Positions 18,085-25,688 of a stretch of 29,596 nucleotides of DNA are shown here, piece after piece (the stretch's first letter is position 1; the number at the start of each line of letters is the position of its first letter). The notes beneath the pieces were generated by a model that ran no database searches, had not been told where the DNA came from, and saw only the letters and a list, made by a program, of their open reading frames with translations. The DNA lies in NCBI GenBank assembly GCA_963714795.1, contig CAVQPS010000002.1:1-29596 (forward strand), in the 5' to 3' direction. A program made the position numbers and the translations under genes. Source of the stretch: DATIXJ01 sp963714795 (lineage in GTDB: Bacteria; Bacteroidota; Ignavibacteria; UBA10030; SZUA-254).

Positions 18085-19698
18085 TTATTGGAGAACGATA
18101 ATTTTTCCAAACACTGCATCCTGAGCATCGATATCGATCCGGTAGAAATACACACCGTTGGCGACTATCCGCTGGTGATCATCGTTCCCATCCCAGATTT
18201 CATCGAAATCGGATGAGCCGGTTCGCGACGCATTGATCAGTGTTCGTACTCGGTTCATGCCGAAGTCGAAAATTTGAATCCGAACGTCATGACTCGCCGA
18301 CGAACCGCTGTTCGGCAATTTGTAATGAATGCGTATCGGTTCGCTTCCCGGAGAAAATGGGTTCGGGTATGCATATGTCGACGACGACGATTGGAGCGGA
18401 ACGTAACTCCGCCCGACACTCCATTGAGAACCGAAAGGATGCTCGGGACTATCGATTGTATGCGCAACACCGTCACCGGTACCGATGAAAACGGTATCGC
18501 CGACTACTGCTGAGGTATACACTTGCGGCGAATTGATCGTTTGATGATTCGTAGGGTCGTCGAAATTCGAAAAATTCGTAAATGAAAGACCGCCGTCCGA
18601 TGTGCGGAAAATTCCGTTATCCGTTGCGATATAACAAACAGAGGAATCGAATGAAAAATCGTAGGAACGGATGCCCTGCAAAAGATTTGTCCATGAATTT
18701 CCGCCGTCATCCGAATAACTCACGCCATAATTTTCAGAATTATCGGATGCAACCCAATTTGTCGTCCAGATACGGAGCGTATTTTGCAATTGCTGTCCTC
18801 TGATGGCGATAACCCAGTCACCGAGAATCGGTTTAGTTTGATTTTGATGACTGAACTTAACCCAGCTTTGTCCTCCATCGGTTGATTTGTTCACTCCACC
18901 GGCCGTACCGCACCAGATGGTATTGCTATCGGCTGCGTAAACGGAGAACGCAAGAAAATTATTATTCAGCCGGGGATCGAATCGCGGAAGAATTTTATGT
19001 TGATGTAACGTATCATTTGCCGCATACGTCCATAACGTATCGGTCGGATTAATCGAATTTCGATTGTCAGGCGGAAGCGGGATGCGTTGCCAATGTTGAC
19101 CGTTATCGGTCGACTTCCGTAAACCGCTTGCCCAGCTTGAAATCCATTCCACTCCCGGTGTGAGTGCAATATCGAACGTAACGTTTTCTTCCGGAACAAC
19201 GACCGGCAGAAACCAGATTGTATCGATGCCGTACGGAAGAAGACTGTCTTTTTGCTTGTCCATTGCCTGACCAAGATGTTGCCATGAAATTCCGCCGTTC
19301 GTACTGAAAGCATAGCCGCTGCCTGTCTGGACACTTCCGCCGTCGGTATTTTCATCATGACCTGTCGCCGACCAAATGATAGTATTATTCATTGATGCGA
19401 TGGCATAGATGCCCGGGTCGGCAAATGCAGGATCGGAGCCATAATCAATCCATGATCTTCCCGTATTCGAAGTCTTTGCTAATCCTTTTCCCGTTCCAAT
19501 CCATAAAGAGGTCAATCCACGAGACGTATCGACTGCCATGTGGGAAACATTATTGCTCGGCGGTGTAACAGAAGTATGTTCGCTGTTGGAATAAATTTCA
19601 AACCGGCGCAAAAATTTCTTTTGGCCAAGGGCTCCTGAATTGAAAACAATAAGAGCTAAGCACAATCCCAAAAGATATATCGTCGTCCTGTGCATCAT
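18085..19698 (-). CDS. Secreted BNR-repeat beta-propeller with C-terminal sorting (T9SS type A / FlgD-like) domain
   Basis: 537 residues. The signal peptide is MMHRTTIYLLGLCLALIVFNSGALG. Asp-box (BNR, S-x-D-x-G-x-x-W) repeats run through residues ~70-420: SNTGRSW, STNGGISW, STDNGQHW, STDGGQSW, SDDGGNSW, TSDGGLSF, marking a sialidase/VPS10-like propeller. The last ~95 residues begin YPNPFSPGSEPIRIHYKLP and end GVYFYRIDIDAQDAVFGKIIVLQ, the form of FlgD-Ig/type IX sorting domains. Expected to be secreted and anchored at the cell surface. The start codon directly abuts the stop of the lipoprotein gene (TGA-ATG), indicating translational coupling. Ligand or enzymatic role unknown; no catalytic sialidase residues are evident. 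Confidence 0.87.
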   Translation of the reverse strand: MMHRTTIYLLGLCLALIVFNSGALGQKKFLRRFEIYSNSEHTSVTPPSNNVSHMAVDTSRGLTSLWIGTGKGLAKTSNTGRSWIDYGSDPAFADPGIYAIASMNNTIIWSATGHDENTDGGSVQTGSGYAFSTNGGISWQHLGQAMDKQKDSLLPYGIDTIWFLPVVVPEENVTFDIALTPGVEWISSWASGLRKSTDNGQHWQRIPLPPDNRNSINPTDTLWTYAANDTLHQHKILPRFDPRLNNNFLAFSVYAADSNTIWCGTAGGVNKSTDGGQSWVKFSHQNQTKPILGDWVIAIRGQQLQNTLRIWTTNWVASDNSENYGVSYSDDGGNSWTNLLQGIRSYDFSFDSSVCYIATDNGIFRTSDGGLSFTNFSNFDDPTNHQTINSPQVYTSAVVGDTVFIGTGDGVAHTIDSPEHPFGSQWSVGRSYVPLQSSSSTYAYPNPFSPGSEPIRIHYKLPNSGSSASHDVRIQIFDFGMNRVRTLINASRTGSSDFDEIWDGNDDHQRIVANGVYFYRIDIDAQDAVFGKIIVLQ

Positions 19699-20568
19699 TC
19701 AATCAATGGTTATACTTTTCGTGATGGGTGTCGCTGAAGCGCCTTCTTTGTCGACAGCATGAAATTCAAAATGAAACGTTCCAACCTGCCGCACAATAGG
19801 GGAATCCACAATTTTGATGATGATGGTATAAATTCCGTCACCGGCTGTAACGTCGCCGTCGTTGGGGAACACTCTGCCACCATCGTCGTACATTTCGAAT
19901 TTTTGTTGCGGGTCGGTAGAATTGAGACTGTAGAAAAAAACTTCCGCAATATCACCGGGACCGTCAGGATCGCTGACCTTTGCAGTGATGGTGATTAATA
20001 GTGAATCATGAGCCGGCAAAACAACAGTATCCGGCATAGTGACATTGAGAATTTCGGGCGGATGATTGACATTCCGTTGAATCAATAATGATTGCTGGAC
20101 GAGATTGCTGGAACTCCCCGAAACTGTTGTGATGGAAAATTGAAATTCCATCGTGCCGACGTCGGTATTCTTAATAGTAAAAGTGATCGGTGATGAAAAT
20201 TGGAACGAATCGGATCCGGTCGGTTGCAGGAAAAATGAAAACTGGGCGAACGGCGAAGTTTCATTCGGTTTGAATGCCGTTACGACTCCCTGTGCGGGCA
20301 TTTCGGAAGCATTGACAACGGCATTTCCATGAAACAGGATCGTGATCCTGTATGTGACACTGTCGATTTGTTGGACGCTGCCGGTGTTATCGGTGTTCAA
20401 ATTCAGAACGGAATGATTAAATGAAACGAGAGAAAGATACGGGGTTGCATACGATGTGTCAACCAGAGTGTCTTCTTTTTTCTCACACGAAGAAAAGAGA
20501 ATCCCCATGCCGACTAAAATACTGAAAACAATAAAACGTATTTTCCGGTTATCAGGAAAAAACAACAT
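19699..20568 (-). CDS. Lipoprotein with Ig-like / choice-of-anchor X-type domain
   Basis: 289 residues from ATG 20568. The lipobox LFSSC puts the lipidated cysteine at residue 28, a normal signal length; a TTG start 48 bases upstream would make the signal too long. Two beta-rich regions follow. The first, about residues 40-170, is unrecognised. The second, about 180-285, starts HPPEILNVTMPDTV and contains SDPDGPGDI, YDDGGRVFPNDGDVTAGDGIYT, the pattern of choice-of-anchor X domains, where Asp-rich loops suggest calcium. First gene of the operon with the propeller and PorV-like genes, so probably surface-associated with them. Between 20569 and 20743 no gene is seen. Confidence 0.75.
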   Translation of the reverse strand: MLFFPDNRKIRFIVFSILVGMGILFSSCEKKEDTLVDTSYATPYLSLVSFNHSVLNLNTDNTGSVQQIDSVTYRITILFHGNAVVNASEMPAQGVVTAFKPNETSPFAQFSFFLQPTGSDSFQFSSPITFTIKNTDVGTMEFQFSITTVSGSSSNLVQQSLLIQRNVNHPPEILNVTMPDTVVLPAHDSLLITITAKVSDPDGPGDIAEVFFYSLNSTDPQQKFEMYDDGGRVFPNDGDVTAGDGIYTIIIKIVDSPIVRQVGTFHFEFHAVDKEGASATPITKSITID

Positions 20569-20743
20569 CTTCTCGATGGTAATGAGGCGAGTATTACCCA
20601 AAGTTTTAAGATTCAAAAGTGAAAGATTACATCAAACCGTAGCAAAAACGTCGGGTAATAGATCCTGTAAGTAGTGAATAAGATTGTTTAAGCTAATAAA
20701 ATGGCGGGTAAAAGTCAAGATAGAAAATTGATATTCGATCGAA

Positions 20744-21679
20744 TTATTCGAAAAATGGAATTGGCGGAAATGTCAGTATGAAAACGAGAAAACTTGCCCA
20801 CCCTAAAATTTTTCTTCCGCTGGTTAATTCATCCGGTACGGGAATCGGGGGGTGTTCCAATTTTACAATGAAATAGAGAATCGCTGCCCAGAACAACCAG
20901 CCCAATGTTCCGATTTGAAGAGCTCCATGTACAATGAGTGATACGATGCCGGTTAATCCGAGCAGTATCAAAAGGGTGAACGTTGTGCGTGCAATATACT
21001 TTTGTGTTCGTTGTCCAACGAGAGAATACATGATATGTCCGCCATCCAATTGACCGACAGGAAGGAGATTCATGGCGGTGACGAAAAGTCCGAACCACCC
21101 TGCGCACAGTAAGGGATAATGATAGATTTCATTCATCGGCGGAACAAATGCTCGTGCAGAGAAGATTTTACATAATGTCCAGAATAAGATCGACGTACCG
21201 AATGTAAACCCGCCGGTTGGAATTTCCGTTTTTGTTGCGTATTCAGGGTGAATGGAAAAGAGATATTCTTTTCCGGGTAAGGTCATAAAACCGACGGCCA
21301 GGATCAAACAGGTGACGATAAAACCGGCGATCGGGCCGGCAATACCGACATCGAATAATGATCGCCTGGATTGAAACGGTGAGCGGATTCGAATGACAGC
21401 TCCCATCGTTCCGAACGGATTCAAAAACGGAGGTATCGGAATGAAAAAAGGAAGTGTGGTTGAGACCTTGTGAATACGTGCGGCAAAATAATGGCCGAAC
21501 TCATGTGAAGAGAGAAAAAAAAGTAAAGCGAGAGAATACGTGAGTCCGAAATGGAAGTTCGATAATTCAAACGGATCTTTATTGAGCCATTGAACACCGG
21601 CGAGTGTTGCCGTAAAAAAAGTTAACCCGAAAAGGAGTATGTGCAGCGAATAACCGGAAAGCTTCGTAGTTGTATTCAT
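20744..21679 (-). CDS. Site-2 protease family (M50) intramembrane metalloprotease
   Basis: 311 residues, multi-pass. The zinc motif HEFGH lies at residues 59-63 inside a transmembrane helix (FFLSSHEFGHYFAA), with the third ligand in LLPVGQLDGGH (Asp212). GIAGPIAGF at 112-120 is typical of the family. There is no PDZ domain, placing it with compact S2P/SpoIVFB/Eep-like members. ATG 21679 is preferred to an upstream ATG at 21712 that lies next to the terminator U-tract. There is no clear ribosome site. Known family roles: cleaving anti-sigma factors, membrane-tethered regulators or remnant signal peptides, including pheromone precursors (Eep). The upstream gene encodes a repetitive secreted peptide, with only a terminator between, so reduced read-through expression is likely. 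Confidence 0.88.
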   Translation of the reverse strand: MNTTTKLSGYSLHILLFGLTFFTATLAGVQWLNKDPFELSNFHFGLTYSLALLFFLSSHEFGHYFAARIHKVSTTLPFFIPIPPFLNPFGTMGAVIRIRSPFQSRRSLFDVGIAGPIAGFIVTCLILAVGFMTLPGKEYLFSIHPEYATKTEIPTGGFTFGTSILFWTLCKIFSARAFVPPMNEIYHYPLLCAGWFGLFVTAMNLLPVGQLDGGHIMYSLVGQRTQKYIARTTFTLLILLGLTGIVSLIVHGALQIGTLGWLFWAAILYFIVKLEHPPIPVPDELTSGRKILGWASFLVFILTFPPIPFFE

Positions 21680-21711
21680 AAAACAAGAAATGAATTTTTC
21701 TGAACAATGCA

Positions 21712-21746
21712 AAAAAAAACCCCGGCCGAAAACCGACCGGGGTTTA
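21712..21746 (-). terminator. Rho-independent terminator between peptide gene and M50 protease
   Basis: On the minus strand AAACCCCGGTCG pairs with CGGCCGGGGTTT, followed by TTTTTT. It starts 18 bases after the repeat-peptide stop and ends about 33 bases before the protease ATG. No promoter hexamers are seen in that gap. Confidence 0.88.
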
Positions 21747-21763
21747 AATGAGAATTTGTTATA

Positions 21764-22021
21764 TTAACGCGGACGGGGAGAATCCGGTAAAATGGGTACG
21801 GTTGCTCTCGGACGAGGTGAATCCGGCAGAATTGGAACAGTTGCTCTCGGACGAGGTGAATCTGGTAGAATTGGAACAGTTGCTCTCGGACGAGGAGAAT
21901 CCGGTAAAATGGGTACGGTTGCTTTTGTGCTTGCGCCGTACGAAATGGCTATATTTGTGACAATGACAAGTGCCAGGGTCACAACTATAGAAAAGAAGCG
22001 GTTTCTATTTCTGCGCGACAT
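21764..22021 (-). CDS. Secreted tandem-repeat peptide precursor, four identical 13-residue units
   Basis: 85 residues. AAGGAG lies at the ideal 6-base distance from ATG 22021. Residues 1-30 are a Sec-type signal: basic MSRRNRNR, a hydrophobic core FFSIVVTLALVIVTNIAI, a likely cleavage near SYG/A. After STK come four exact copies of ATVPILPDSPRPR (residues 34-85) and the stop follows the last R. Eight of the thirteen codon positions differ between copies (for example ACC/ACT, GTA/GTT, TTA/CTA/CTG, TCT/TCA), always without changing the residue, so the peptide sequence has been held constant. Each unit ends in PRPR, offering a basic site for release, as in multi-copy hormone or apidaecin-type precursors. 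No known family is recognised. It could alternatively be a proline-rich surface spacer. A strong terminator follows, then an M50 protease; upstream is a divergent membrane protein/regulator operon. Confidence 0.82.
   Translation of the reverse strand: MSRRNRNRFFSIVVTLALVIVTNIAISYGASTKATVPILPDSPRPRATVPILPDSPRPRATVPILPDSPRPRATVPILPDSPRPR
21767..21922 (-). repeat. 4 x 39-bp tandem coding repeat
   Basis: Four contiguous 39-bp units encoding the same 13 residues. In coding order units 1 and 4 are nearly identical (two codons differ), units 2 and 3 are nearly identical (two codons differ), and the pairs differ at six codons, all synonymous: an A-B-B-A arrangement. Confidence 0.93.
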
Positions 22022-22122
22022 GGTGGACTCCTTAGAAAGTTTATTTATTTTGTTTAAAATGAACTAATTTTCGCTAATTTGAAGGCCTGATGGCCATAAT
22101 GGGGATGAAATTCCACGAGACT

Positions 22123-22151
22123 AAGCTAATAAATGCGTGTCTGGATATCAA
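22123..22151 (-). promoter_or_regulatory. Candidate promoter of the repeat-peptide gene
   Basis: Minus strand TTGATA (22146-22151), 17 bp, TAGCTT (22123-22128), giving a leader near 95 bases. The -10 is weak, so this is tentative. The rest of the 300-base divergent region holds a short palindrome GGCC-tgat-GGCC (22084-22095) and a CACGC/GCGTG hairpin near 22184-22198. Confidence 0.3.
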
Positions 22152-22246
22152 GAAATTCAATGAAAATCCGTTAAAATTTTTAGCACGCATTTTTGCGTGA
22201 GGGTCATCACTTTTTTCAACATATCAAAAAAAAGTTGCGATTGCTC

Positions 22247-22275
22247 TTGACAAATCGCTCAAAAATACATATATT
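22247..22275 (+). promoter_or_regulatory. Promoter of the membrane protein / regulator operon
   Basis: TTGACA (22247-22252), a 17-bp spacer and TATATT (22270-22275), 45 bases before ATG 22321. Near-perfect sigma-70-type hexamers. Confidence 0.75.
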
Positions 22276-22320
22276 GGAATCGGTAACAATGTCAGACCGT
22301 GTTTATGATAGGATATTGAG

Positions 22321-23460
22321 ATGAAAACTTCATTAAAAATTCTTATAATTTGGTTCAGCATCTTTTCACTCTTTTTGGTGGGAATGATGTTTTTTCCGCA
22401 TAAGGAAACATCAACGGCAGGACATTTTAACACCTTTGTTCAGATCCTCTTATTCCTCATCTCGATTTTTATCATTCGAAAAGAACCTAATCCCAAAAAT
22501 AAATTTATTTTTATAAATTTTCTCATTTATTTCGCTGTTGCTTTCTTTTCGTTGTTGTGGGACTTCATGGGGATTGCGATTTTTCCCGGTTATAAGTATG
22601 CTTCTCATATTTATTTTCAATACACATCCATCGCATATGTTTTAACCCTTTCGTTTGCTATTGTCTACCTGGTGATGGATTTATTATTCCGGGATTTCAG
22701 AGTGTATCAGAAATATCTGGCTACGGTCGTCATCGTCTTCACATTCTTTGGCTATCTCTTTTATCCTTTTTTCCAGGAACCCCTCTATCTTTATTCAACG
22801 GAAGATATCCAGCAGTGGCGAACGCTTGATGCCGCGGCAGATTCTTACAGAAATGCCCATCACGAAATTCCGGGCCCTCAGGTACTTGGCAACAATGTGA
22901 CTCTGCAGGCCTGGAAGAACGGTGTTCCTGTCGCCGATCTGTATCCTGACGCAAATCTGAAACGTATCGAAGAACTTGTGCCGTACCTTGAATATGAAAA
23001 TTGGAGAGTCTTATTGTTGAAGCCGCTTTTCCTGAATATGATTTACATGAATGTGCTTCTCGTAGGTTTTATCCTGCTGTTTTTCGGATATCAATATAAA
23101 AAGGATCCGCCCCAGGGTGCCTACATCGATAAAATTATGTTTCTGGTTCTCTTAAGTTCTTCGATGGATATTCTTCATAACTGGGGGTATATCAAGAGCG
23201 TAGAATGGGGTTCCATGACGGAATTGTTTGCCGTTGGACAATATATCACGATTTTCGCCGAAGTGATGATGGTGCTCTTTTTCAGTCTGAGGTTGCGGTT
23301 CATCACATCAGTTCAGGGAGAATTTTACGAACTTGAACTGGCAGAGCACCCCAAGGAAATCAGCCGGTGGCGTGATTGGGTCGATAATTTGGTGCTTTCT
23401 CATTTTTTCAATTTGAAAATCTTTAACGGACGTTTGTTCCAAAATCCGTCGGGTAAATAA
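22321..23460 (+). CDS. Polytopic membrane protein of unknown function
   Basis: 379 residues with about eight predicted membrane segments: near 6-25, 37-53, 62-88, 98-121, 132-151, 238-258, 270-290 and 302-325. Between segments 5 and 6 lies a soluble domain of ~85 residues (155-235: YLYSTEDIQQW ... RIEELVPYLEYENW), which could bind a ligand outside the membrane. A polar C-terminal tail (330-379) is probably cytoplasmic. No family is recognised, and no kinase, channel or transporter signature is visible. It has its own strong promoter and is followed after 35 bases by an AAA+/Fis regulator, so a sensor paired with that regulator is a reasonable guess. It is divergent from the repeat-peptide gene. 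Confidence 0.8.
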   Translation: MKTSLKILIIWFSIFSLFLVGMMFFPHKETSTAGHFNTFVQILLFLISIFIIRKEPNPKNKFIFINFLIYFAVAFFSLLWDFMGIAIFPGYKYASHIYFQYTSIAYVLTLSFAIVYLVMDLLFRDFRVYQKYLATVVIVFTFFGYLFYPFFQEPLYLYSTEDIQQWRTLDAAADSYRNAHHEIPGPQVLGNNVTLQAWKNGVPVADLYPDANLKRIEELVPYLEYENWRVLLLKPLFLNMIYMNVLLVGFILLFFGYQYKKDPPQGAYIDKIMFLVLLSSSMDILHNWGYIKSVEWGSMTELFAVGQYITIFAEVMMVLFFSLRLRFITSVQGEFYELELAEHPKEISRWRDWVDNLVLSHFFNLKIFNGRLFQNPSGK

Positions 23461-23495
23461 ATTTGAGTATGAAGCAATTTTAAGAGGAATGTTGT

Positions 23496-24524
23496 ATGGA
23501 AAAAGAAAAAAAGATGAAGCAGTTCGATGAAAAAAATATCGATGGTATGGAATATCCCATCATCGGAAAAAGTAAGGCGGTCGAACAGCTTCTCAAGCAA
23601 ATCCATTCTCTTGCAAAATCCCGTCGCGACGTTCTTATTATCGGCGAGGCTGGGGTCGGCAAGGGCGCTGTCGCCAAAGATATTTATTCTTTGGGACAGG
23701 ATCCGAACGCATCCAAACCGTTCATGTCGATCAATCTTTCCGTTCTCGACGACAAGGAATTGGAAGCCGTTCTGTTCGGATATGATCGGGGTGTTGAAGG
23801 CACCAACTATACGACGAAGAGAGGACTCTTTGAAATTGCCAACGGCGGTACCGTCCTCGTGGAAGAAATTGAGGAAGCAAGTTTCCGGAATCAAATGAAA
23901 ATTCTTGCGTTCATGAATGAACGCACCACCCGCCGCATCGGCAGCACCAAGTCCGAACCGGTCGATATTCGCTTGATCGTTACGGTCAAAGAAGATCCCA
24001 AATCACTGGTGGAAAAACGAAAGCTTCTGGAAGATTTATACAATAAAATGTCGGATTTCGATCGCGTATTCATCGCTCCGTTGCGCGACCGGCCGGAAGA
24101 TATTCCGCTTCTCGTGAAACATTTTTCTTCGGAATTGTGCAGAGAAATCGGTATCGGGGAATTGGTCATCGATATCAACGCGATCGACGTCCTGGTCCGC
24201 CAAAGCTGGCGTGAAAATATCCGTGAGTTGAAAGCGGTGATTGACAAGTCCGTTCTCTTCTCAAACGGCGGGCGCTTTATGCTGCCGCCGGAACTCATCG
24301 ATGAGAAGACGGAAGTCGTCAAGATGATCAACAATATCGTCAACGGACAGGATTTCGTTCTCGACAAATCTCTCGATGCAATCGAAAAAGGAATTATCGA
24401 ACGCGCTCTTCAAAAATTCGGATTCAATCAATCGAAAGCGGCAGGATTTTTAGGAATGACGGAACAAACTCTCCGTTATAAATTGAAACGCCTGAATATT
24501 GCCAGCTCACGCACCAGAGCGTAA
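23496..24524 (+). CDS. AAA+/Fis transcriptional regulator, bEBP-like but without GAFTGA
   Basis: 342 residues with no N-terminal receiver or PAS domain. An NtrC-type AAA+ domain spans residues ~20-250 and a Fis-type helix-turn-helix ~290-335 (NQSKAAGFLGMTEQTLRYKLKR). Walker A is GEAGVGKG (50-57). The sigma-54-contacting GAFTGA loop is missing: the site reads FGYDRGVEGTNYTTKRG (94-110). Walker B is GTVLVEEIEE instead of the usual LDEI, and the arginine of the FREDLYYR motif is replaced in LLEDLYNKM. Sensor II WRENIREL is kept. By comparison with TyrR-type proteins it probably binds DNA and controls sigma-70 promoters, perhaps with altered ATPase. AGAGGA precedes ATG 23496. Second gene of an operon with the membrane protein. 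Confidence 0.88.
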   Translation: MEKEKKMKQFDEKNIDGMEYPIIGKSKAVEQLLKQIHSLAKSRRDVLIIGEAGVGKGAVAKDIYSLGQDPNASKPFMSINLSVLDDKELEAVLFGYDRGVEGTNYTTKRGLFEIANGGTVLVEEIEEASFRNQMKILAFMNERTTRRIGSTKSEPVDIRLIVTVKEDPKSLVEKRKLLEDLYNKMSDFDRVFIAPLRDRPEDIPLLVKHFSSELCREIGIGELVIDINAIDVLVRQSWRENIRELKAVIDKSVLFSNGGRFMLPPELIDEKTEVVKMINNIVNGQDFVLDKSLDAIEKGIIERALQKFGFNQSKAAGFLGMTEQTLRYKLKRLNIASSRTRA

Positions 24525-24546
24525 CGTTACTGCATCATTTCTCTTG

Positions 24547-24580
24547 CCGCCTTCCCCAATCCGGAAGGCGGTTTTGTTTT
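24547..24580. terminator. Rho-independent terminator between convergent genes
   Basis: GCCGCCTTCC / GGAAGGCGG with loop CCAATCC, followed by TTTTGTTTT. It ends the regulator operon and sits 10 bases from the stop of the convergent glycosyltransferase. Confidence 0.85.
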
Positions 24581-24589
24581 CAGCCGTTC

Positions 24590-25688
24590 TTAAAGATTGC
24601 GTTCTTTCCAAACGACTTTTTTCCTGAAGTAGGCGATGAATGGTGTGGCAATGGCATATATTGAAAAATATACCTCGAAGGCGACGAAATATTTGAGTAA
24701 CGCGGTTTTGTTGAGCCGGGAAAGGGGCTTCCATAAATAGAATAATTCAATGATACCGATAGCGCAGGCATTGATCAAAAAAAATTTCCCCTCCCCAAGA
24801 AATGCCGTAACGATCATTCCCGCTTTTGCCAGCCATCCGATAATCCCGATAACTTTTCCGCGAAATACCATGTCCAATCCGCCGACACCCCATCGTTGTT
24901 TCTGATGATAGAGATGATGCAGTGTCTGGCATGCGGAACTGATGACAACCGTTTCGGGATCGACCGGAAAAACGACACGATACTTTGTATTATGATAAAT
25001 TGTATGAACCAGAGCATAATCTTCCGTGACACTGAACGGAATGACTTCATATCCTCCGACAGCAGTATACGCCGCTCTCCGGATGCTGACATTGTTGCCA
25101 ATGGCAGTCAGACGGACGATTCAAACCTGCCATGGACGATGCCAGGCTGAAGAGGAATATCCAGTCGAGACTTTGTATTCCCTCGAATATCCGATTTGCC
25201 GTGAGAAGTGTGAAGCCGCCAACGACACCGACATCATCGGTAAAATATTGCACCGTCGTGCGAACCCACTGCCGGGGAACGATACAATCGGCATCTGTGA
25301 ACAGTAAAATTTCTCCGGACGATTGATGAATTCCCTGGGCGAGTGCATTTGCTTTTCCCCGCATGGTTCCTGTGCCCGGAACGACAGTAAGCATTTTGAG
25401 AGATGGAGATTTTCCCAGGAACGAGCTGATCCGATTTGCGGTTTGATCGGTTGAATTATCGTTGACAATAATGATTTCCAGTTTTGCCGGCGGATAATCG
25501 AGTTGCAGGAGCGAAGCGACGCAATCCCCGATATGCTCTTCCTCATTCCGTGCCGCCACGATGACGGAAACCGAAGGCTCGTATCGTTCTGCGCGGACTG
25601 CTTTTTCGGATAGCGTGAGTCCCATCCGAAGAATGAGCATCTGGACGGCATATGCAATCGTACAAATAAGAAATATCGTGGTCAGCAT
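24590..25688 (-). pseudogene. Membrane glycosyltransferase, family 2 (one frameshift)
   Basis: Starts at ATG 25688 with a membrane helix (MLTTIFLICTIAYAVQMLIL), then a GT-A domain: VSVIVAARNEE, IIIVNDNSTD and the metal-binding FTDADC (DAD 132-134). The frame breaks near 25112, where one extra base disrupts LNRPLTAIGNNVSIRRAAY. The other frame then runs through TEDYALVHTIHNTKYRV, the acceptor-site-type QKQRWGVGG and two or three C-terminal helices to TAA at 24590. The restored length is about 365 residues. Likely transfers sugar to a membrane lipid or growing polysaccharide on the cytoplasmic face. All motifs are present, so the frameshift may be a sequencing error. No operon partners are visible. 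Confidence 0.85.

Noticed and set aside
21767..21922. CRISPR array
   Set aside because: The 39-bp repeats are contiguous with no spacers, in frame inside a gene with a ribosome site, and vary only at synonymous positions.
21998..22021. Twin-arginine (Tat) signal in the repeat peptide
   Set aside because: SRRNRNRFF has the RR pair but lacks the hydrophobic residues required right after it; an ordinary Sec signal explains it better.
22184..22199. CACGC/GCGTG hairpin as terminator of the divergent region
   Set aside because: No T-tract directly after the stem on either strand; it is only a possible regulator site.
23496..24524. Sigma-54 activator and sigma-54 promoters in the locus
   Set aside because: GAFTGA is absent in the regulator and no GG-N10-GC element was seen upstream of the peptide or the operon; sigma-70-type hexamers fit instead.
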